A stretch of 64,000 bases of DNA from Siphonodentalium dalli (taxonomy: Eukaryota; Mollusca; Scaphopoda; Gadilida; Siphonodentaliidae). Where the stretch lies: positions 216,585,982-216,649,981 of the forward strand of contig CP136063.1 of the NCBI GenBank assembly GCA_032622095.1, written 5' to 3'. The position numbers and the translations under genes are program-made. A model generated the notes under the pieces. It was not told the origin of the DNA. It ran no database searches and saw only the letters and a program-made list of their open reading frames with translations. Positions 58,430-64,000 of this stretch are shown one piece after another. Every line of letters begins with the position of its first letter. Positions within the stretch are counted from its first letter, which is position 1.

Positions 58430-60610
58430 TCCTGGCTACGATATATCGGATCTGACCTTACCCGGCCCGCCAGATACAGCGCGTAAAACCGCTGAGATCG
58501 GCGCTGTAGCTAATTACGCTCCAGATTCGGCGCGCTTATCGGAACGGTGTGCGACGAGAGCGCAGTGCTTATGAACGCATCGCTGTATGCGTGAGACTGT
58601 TCTTATTTCGGTCATATCTCGTTGTTCTGTTGAGGACATGGTATGCACGGGCTATGCATTATTCCAATAAAGAGCGTTCATCGCAAGTTAATGGTAAAAT
58701 ATATGTTCAAATAGGACGCCTGTTTTTTTAAATAATTTTTGACTGTCCCTGACACAACACAATGCAAAATATATGTCTACCTTACTTTGGGCATCAATAT
58801 AATACAGTATGGTTATATTGAATCATATGTTCCCGACTGTTATGTGCTATTTTAACATTGCATGATGTTGAGTTGGCAAGGCAAATTTCGGAGTAGTATT
58901 AGCTTGATGCCAATACATAGCATTGTATACAACCTACATGTACATCGTAACTATATTTATCACATAATTAACTCACAAAATCAACTTCATAATTATTGGT
59001 AAGACACACGTTTAATATTAGCGCATGCGATGACGTCACGCCGAAGATTTTCCACTAATTGATAGAGATTCTCATATTTACCCCAAAACTCCCACTTTAT
59101 TTAACTAAAATGCATAAAAATAAAAAAAACTAGGAGATATATAGTCAGGGGAATTTCGCACAATTGACCCCACCACCCCAAATACATATATAAGTCTTAT
59201 ATCGTGTCTTTTTTTTAAACATATTTTATTGTAATATAATATTACAAGAGGGATAGGGGCACAAATTTTAACAACTTACATCCACCCCTCTCCCATTAAC
59301 ATTTTAACAAATACAACGTAGATGACGAAGATAACATATATACGGGATGACGTTTTGTGTGTTTCTAATTGCTGTCTTTATGGTGGTGAGGTTAATTGTA
59401 CCAAATACAAGTGTATAGAGTTATTCACCTTCCATCAAAAACTAACAGACTGGCTCTTAGTCCAGATAGGTGTTTGTCTGTTCTCGAAAAAAATCCTATG
59501 AGTTTACTCAATATAACACAATCATGCCTCGTGGTACAACCAGATAGTCGTATACCCAAGGGGCATCATTATAAATCACTTTGCTGTACTATCGTATGCC
59601 GAGTTGGGTGGTCAAAGGAAGCACATGACCCATGAACAATGGTAGTCTGTCCTCATTCCCATATTCCAGCATACATGCCAGTGGACTGTTATCTTCTTAA
59701 CATTGCATTTTGTTGAGTTGTGGGAGGCAAATATCGAAATATTATAAGTTGTATGTCGATAAAGAGCGTTTATAACTAATATACTTCCCGTGAGTGGAAA
59801 CTGATTTCTAAATTACACACACACCGGATTGTCCTAGTTTGTCTGAAACTTTGGTTTCAGTCTTTCACAGTTAAGTGCAGGAGAACACTATGAACATTAT
59901 TATACTGATGTACATGTATGCATACCATACGACCATAGTTGAATATAATTCATGTAAATATATACATTATGCATTGTAAATAGATGCACAAATATTTTTA
60001 ATGAAATGCCGGCTGCGATGGGACACCCGGGAACAGACACGCGTCAGACGAAATTATCACTTCATGGTCATTAGACATGGTAATTGACACCTCCCGGTGG
60101 ACCAATATAAATCGCCCGAGTGTACACAACAGATTAAAATATGCTAACAGTCAGTCAACGATGGTGTGATATAATAACCACACACTGGTTAAATGGTCTT
60201 GCTAATTTGCTATGATGCTGGTGGGATCAGGTGAACTGTCATGCTGCTGATATGGCGAACTGATGCTGCTAAGACCACATGACCAAATAACCAGGGCGAA
60301 CCAGTGTTAAATGAATATTTATAGCAATGAAGAGCGGCGATCATCATCTATACACACACACACCAATCTATATCGAAACGGACATCGAGACAACAAGGTG
60401 ACACCCGTCAGGTCACGGGCGCGTCGGCATGGATGTGAGCTATGGTAACTCCGTGTGTATCATTAGTTGTGGGAGCAGGCCACAGCGGTGAAAGTGACCA
60501 CCTTACTATAAGTGTGACACAGTGCATGTATGTCATAGGTGAGATAGAGCTGATTTCAAGGTCCAGTCATTGCAAGGCAAACACTTTCCATCCCGGTTAA
60601 GTTATCCTGA
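58430..60610. other. Spacer with two short related blocks, no gene
   Basis: 58,850-58,920 and 59,690-59,760 share TTAACATTGCAT..TGTTGAGTTG..AGGCAAAT. AAAGAGCGTT occurs at 58,669 and 59,761 nearby. A CA-repeat lies at 60,349-60,362. No domain-bearing frame or RNA gene was recognised. Confidence 0.5.
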
Positions 60611-60614
60611 TAAT

Positions 60615-61425
60615 TATACCCCCCGCAACGAAGTTAGGGGGGGTATACTGGAGTCAGCTTGTCCGTCCGTCCGTCGTCCGTCCGTCGTCCGTCGTCCGTC
60701 GTCCGTCGTCCGTCCGTCCGTGGACACAAATTTGTCCGGAGTTTTTCTCAGTCATTTTTTTTATCAATTTCCGTGAAACTTGGCACAGACATCAACCATC
60801 ATGGGAACCTGTGCACCTGCGATTATGACGTCTGTCGGACTTTTTTTTTTGGAGTTATTCCCCCTTTTTCGACTTAGAAAATTTTCGCAACATGTATACT
60901 TTTGTCCGAGCTTTTATTCCTACATTTTTCAGTCAATTTTTTTAAAACTTGGCACAGATATTTAGTACCATTGGAACTTGTGCACCTGCGATTATGACAT
61001 CTGTCCGACATTTTTTGGTGGAGTTATCCCCCTTTTTCAACTTAGAAACTTTTTTTGCAACATGCATAATTTTGTCCGAGCTTTTATTCCTACATTTTTC
61101 GGTCAATGTTTTTGAATCTTGGCACTGATATTTAGTACCATGGGAACCTGTGCCCCTGCGATTATGACGTCTGTCCGACATTTTTTGTGTGGAGATATTC
61201 CCCTTTTTCGACTTAGAAATTTTTTCGCAACATACATAATTTTGTCCAAGCTTTTATTCCTACAATTTTCGGTCAATAGGTTTAAGATTAGGGTTATGGT
61301 TGTACACCTGCAATGGGAACTGTTATTTTATTATTTTAACTAAATGTTTACTGACATGTGAAACATCTTAGTATTTTAAAAAGGGGGGTATCCGTAGTCC
61401 CATTGGGACAGTCACACCTCTAGTT
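60615..61425 (+). mobile_element. Molluscan GTCC-rich element with internal 170-bp tandem units
   Basis: Starts with a small hairpin, ACCCCCCGCAACGAAGTTAG then GGGGGGT, followed by GGAGTCAGCTTGTCCGTCCG and a (GTCC)/(GTCGTCC) tract to 60,722. TTGGCACAGA/TTGGCACTGA recurs at 60,780, 60,949 and 61,119 (period about 170), each followed by GGAAC.TGTGC.CCTGCGATT. It ends GGGGGGTATCCGTAGTCCCA...CACACCTCTAGTTT. I know elements with exactly this head and tail as abundant in bivalves. Class not established by me. Confidence 0.72.
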
Positions 61426-64000
61426 TGATCTGATGCTGGTGGGTCTTGCTGACTTGCCATTGTGCTGGTAGTGACAAATATTGGTGTTAAGAAATTGTTC
61501 CGTTATTGTATATATATCCAGACACTGCAACATGTATGTTCCGAAAGAATAACGGTACATTTTCTTAACAGAATCAGTTTACAATATCAGCATATTTCAA
61601 CTCCGTGGTATACCCACCAGCATCGTAGCAAATCAACAAGACTACTTAAATTCGGGAAATCTCACTGACGTACATGTACACGTACGCATCGACATTAACA
61701 TTTGAGTTTGTTTATGTGTCTATATTATATTTTACTGTTTAATTTAGGTTTTGTGCGCCCATATGGTATTATAGAAATATATCACAAGATTACATAAAAT
61801 AAAAGCTTCCTCCATATAGGCGGCATATGAATTATTTTAATAAACGCCATGCTGTCTCCAAATTTATGCGAATGTCACGCAGCGCGGACATAAGTAGTTT
61901 GCATGCAGGAGTTACTGTTCCTTTAGATATATAAAATGAAAGTTAATCCCACTTATCCCACAATATTACGAGGCAATTTCACAATTATATTATTTATATG
62001 CCGTTCCTTTAGAATACTCTCATTATCCTCATCTCCACCCATTGAAACATGTCGTAATCCGTATGTCTGTCAGTATTTTTATTTTCGGAAACGGCCGAAT
62101 AAAAATATTTTCCAGCCACATCGATGAATCCAAGATCATCCTTCTTGATTCGCCATTTTCGACTGCATATTTTAACGAAGAGTATGTGTCGTAATTTGTC
62201 ATCAATTTAGAGCACTTCAATACAAATCTGTGGAACTAATCACGCATAATTGTGGTTGTTTTGTTTGTATGACGACAACAGCATGAATAATATGGATACC
62301 AATGTCCTAGTGGGATATATTCTGCAGGTATCGATCATACGCGATGCCAATAATTAGTTAAAAAAATAATACATTTACGATTTGAGATAGACGGGATCAG
62401 TTGTGACTGTGTACGTACATGTACATATGTGGATGTTAATATAAGCAAACTATATATAGGGACTATAACATTGCATAGCAATATACTGACCTATTAATTT
62501 TAAACCCAGAGTGTTTGCCGCCATCTATGGCGTACCACCCCGACGGTGTATACAAACACAGCCATATAGAAGGGAATAATAATTCCTACTAACCGCCAGG
62601 GCAGATATATAGCGCACACTATGGGCTGAGACAATTTGAGATATCTGCCGCCGCCCCTAAGGCGCGCCATCGGATTATATTAGTTATGGATGGGCTAACA
62701 CGCGCCGGCAGGCGATCTCACTGCTCAAGATAGATATTCCCTCCTGTTTGGCTTTTGTAGTAAATCGCCAAATGTATGCGTGACACAATGTGATACATAC
62801 ATATTTTACCCCAGTTATTTTAATTTATCAGACGGTCACCATATCACCAAGTTACAACGACAATATTTCTTCAATCGGATAATGCATCTTAAAACGCACT
62901 TAATCGGATAATGCATCTTTAAAAGCACTTAACATTAACAATGATTAGCGCACCACATATAAATGTACATTCATGGCACCGACAAACAAGATTTCATGTT
63001 CAACACTATGAAAGCGTACTGAAAACATAAAATTCGTAATTATGGTGATCAATCACGCATATAATCCATCGATATACTCAACATCTGCTTATGTATGCAT
63101 TGCATGAAATCATTGGTTATGACCAATGACAAATAGAGTGCGTCGCCCCCTGTCATGGATGCGATCAACCAGCTTCGTGTACCTTACGCCGTTGTAGGGA
63201 CGTGGCAACAGTATATACACTGAAAATATTGTTGACTTAACTGTTTGCTCAACAATTTGACTCCTATTTCTTTTTGCTAAATATGACGTGTACCGCCTCC
63301 TCTGGTCTGATCTCACCCTCGCGCGCGCTTCGGCTACTACATTAGCAACTTTCCTCCATTATGGAGAGCAAATATTTTTTTTTTGAACATTCAGGGGCGA
63401 GTAATTCGCTTACAAAATTTTCATGGCATCGTTATCGGGGTGACATGTGACCATGCCATGTAAATTTGGTCGCGTTCGGAGATAATTCACTGCAACCTGG
63501 TGTGCAACCGTAAGTGGTAATACGGTGCACCATCTTCGATTTCTTTCGAGCTACAATATGACTTACATGTGGAACAACACTTTTCGCACCTATTCAATTT
63601 GAAGCCAAGTAGTTTGCATATAAAGCACGAAATGGTTGAATTTTCGAAACCTTATCAAACTGAAATGTACAGCAAATTACGAGATACAAAACATTTGAGT
63701 TTATGTCGACCAATTTGATCAGAATTATTTGGTGTCTAGCAATGGTTTTGGTATATCGACACCATTGCAAATCAATATACATGTACATAGATGAGTGGAT
63801 AAGTAGAGGTTAAAGCGTATATCGTAGCCATTTAACAATATAGAACGAAATCGCTGTTCATTTGACAGGTCATATATAATTGAATAGATGTATATTGTGT
63901 GTGTATGTAAATGGGGAAAAAAACATTACTGCTATTGTATTGTGTTTATTTCAGGCAAGATATGCCCATATATAGTCATAATCCAACATATAATTACAAA
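61426..64000. other. AT-rich spacer to window end, no gene recognised
   Basis: A 29-bp unit AATCGGATAATGCATCTT... is duplicated at 62,873-62,901 and 62,902-62,930. A similar AATTCGGATTATGCATCTTT occurs in repeat B at 52,144, so a repeat B fragment is possible here. A GC-rich CGCGCGCG run lies near 63,320. Nothing else was recognised. Confidence 0.5.

Noticed and set aside
57839-58574. Open frames of 80-93 codons
   Set aside because: They lie over the ATAACTC-type molluscan repeat, which explains their composition.
60661-60722. GTCC/GTCGTCC run as a simple microsatellite or CRISPR-like array
   Set aside because: It is an integral part of a known type of bivalve element and has no unique spacers between repeats.

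Overview
This window looks like a gene-poor, AT-rich, repeat-dense stretch of a marine invertebrate genome, most likely a bivalve mollusc. I base this on several dispersed repeat types that I recognise from mollusc genomes: a CCCC...GGGG hairpin followed by a GTCC-rich tract, 'GGGCCATAACTC'-type repeats, (GACG)n-bearing repeats, and non-LTR elements ending in TCAATCAATCA. I find no intact protein-coding gene, tRNA, rRNA, CRISPR array or prokaryotic signal. Every recognisable coding stretch is a broken mobile-element protein: two non-LTR reverse transcriptase remnants (4.5-5.6 kb and 9.6-9.9 kb), one Penelope-like GIY-YIG remnant (27.1-27.6 kb) and three copies of a gag-like ORF1 element. A 61-codon open frame at 22.77 kb is a possible but unproven exon.

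The dominant structure is a 14.5-kb array at 32,486-47,010. It has three complete head-to-tail units of exactly 3,311 bp and a fourth unit cut at 2,396 bp, and it ends in a 2.2-kb inverted copy of the unit start. The tandem units are almost identical (about a dozen differences seen by eye). The inverted copy is clearly more diverged and keeps a 10-bp segment that all four direct units lack. The array interrupts a copy of a 1.55-kb element (called A here; intact at 19,505-21,056), exactly inside a fold-back MITE carried by A. About 111 bp of A are present on both sides of the array. This is the best candidate for a previously undescribed system: a non-coding macrosatellite or giant inverted-repeat element growing inside a palindromic transposon.

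The second theme is a family of short retroposons at 2,758-3,592 (-), 27,557-30,101 (+) and 53,102-54,680 (-). They carry a 5' UTR, a gag-like ORF1 with CCHC zinc knuckles (two copies), a 3' UTR and a TCAATCAATCA-like tail, but no reverse transcriptase. Each is flanked by a plausible 9-11-bp target-site duplication, so they look like ORF1-only, HAL1-like parasites of an autonomous non-LTR element.

Region by region: 0-12 kb holds retroposon copy 1, a fold-back MITE (M1), a dead reverse transcriptase, hairpin elements, repeat V and a GC-richer complex repeat at 11.3-12.1 kb. 12-19.5 kb is mostly unrecognised AT-rich DNA plus repeat V and a 651-bp TIR transposon with TTA duplications. 19.5-22.5 kb holds element A followed directly by repeat B. 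24.8-31.5 kb is a mosaic of tandem repeats, the PLE fragment, retroposon copy 2 and repeats D-E, V and R3. 31.5-47.7 kb is element A copy 2 split by the array. 47.7-58.4 kb holds a piggyBac-type MITE, hairpins, repeat B copy 2, retroposon copy 3 nested between D and E, and two tandem-repeat blocks. 60.6-61.4 kb is a GTCC-rich molluscan element. The rest is AT-rich sequence in which I recognise nothing.
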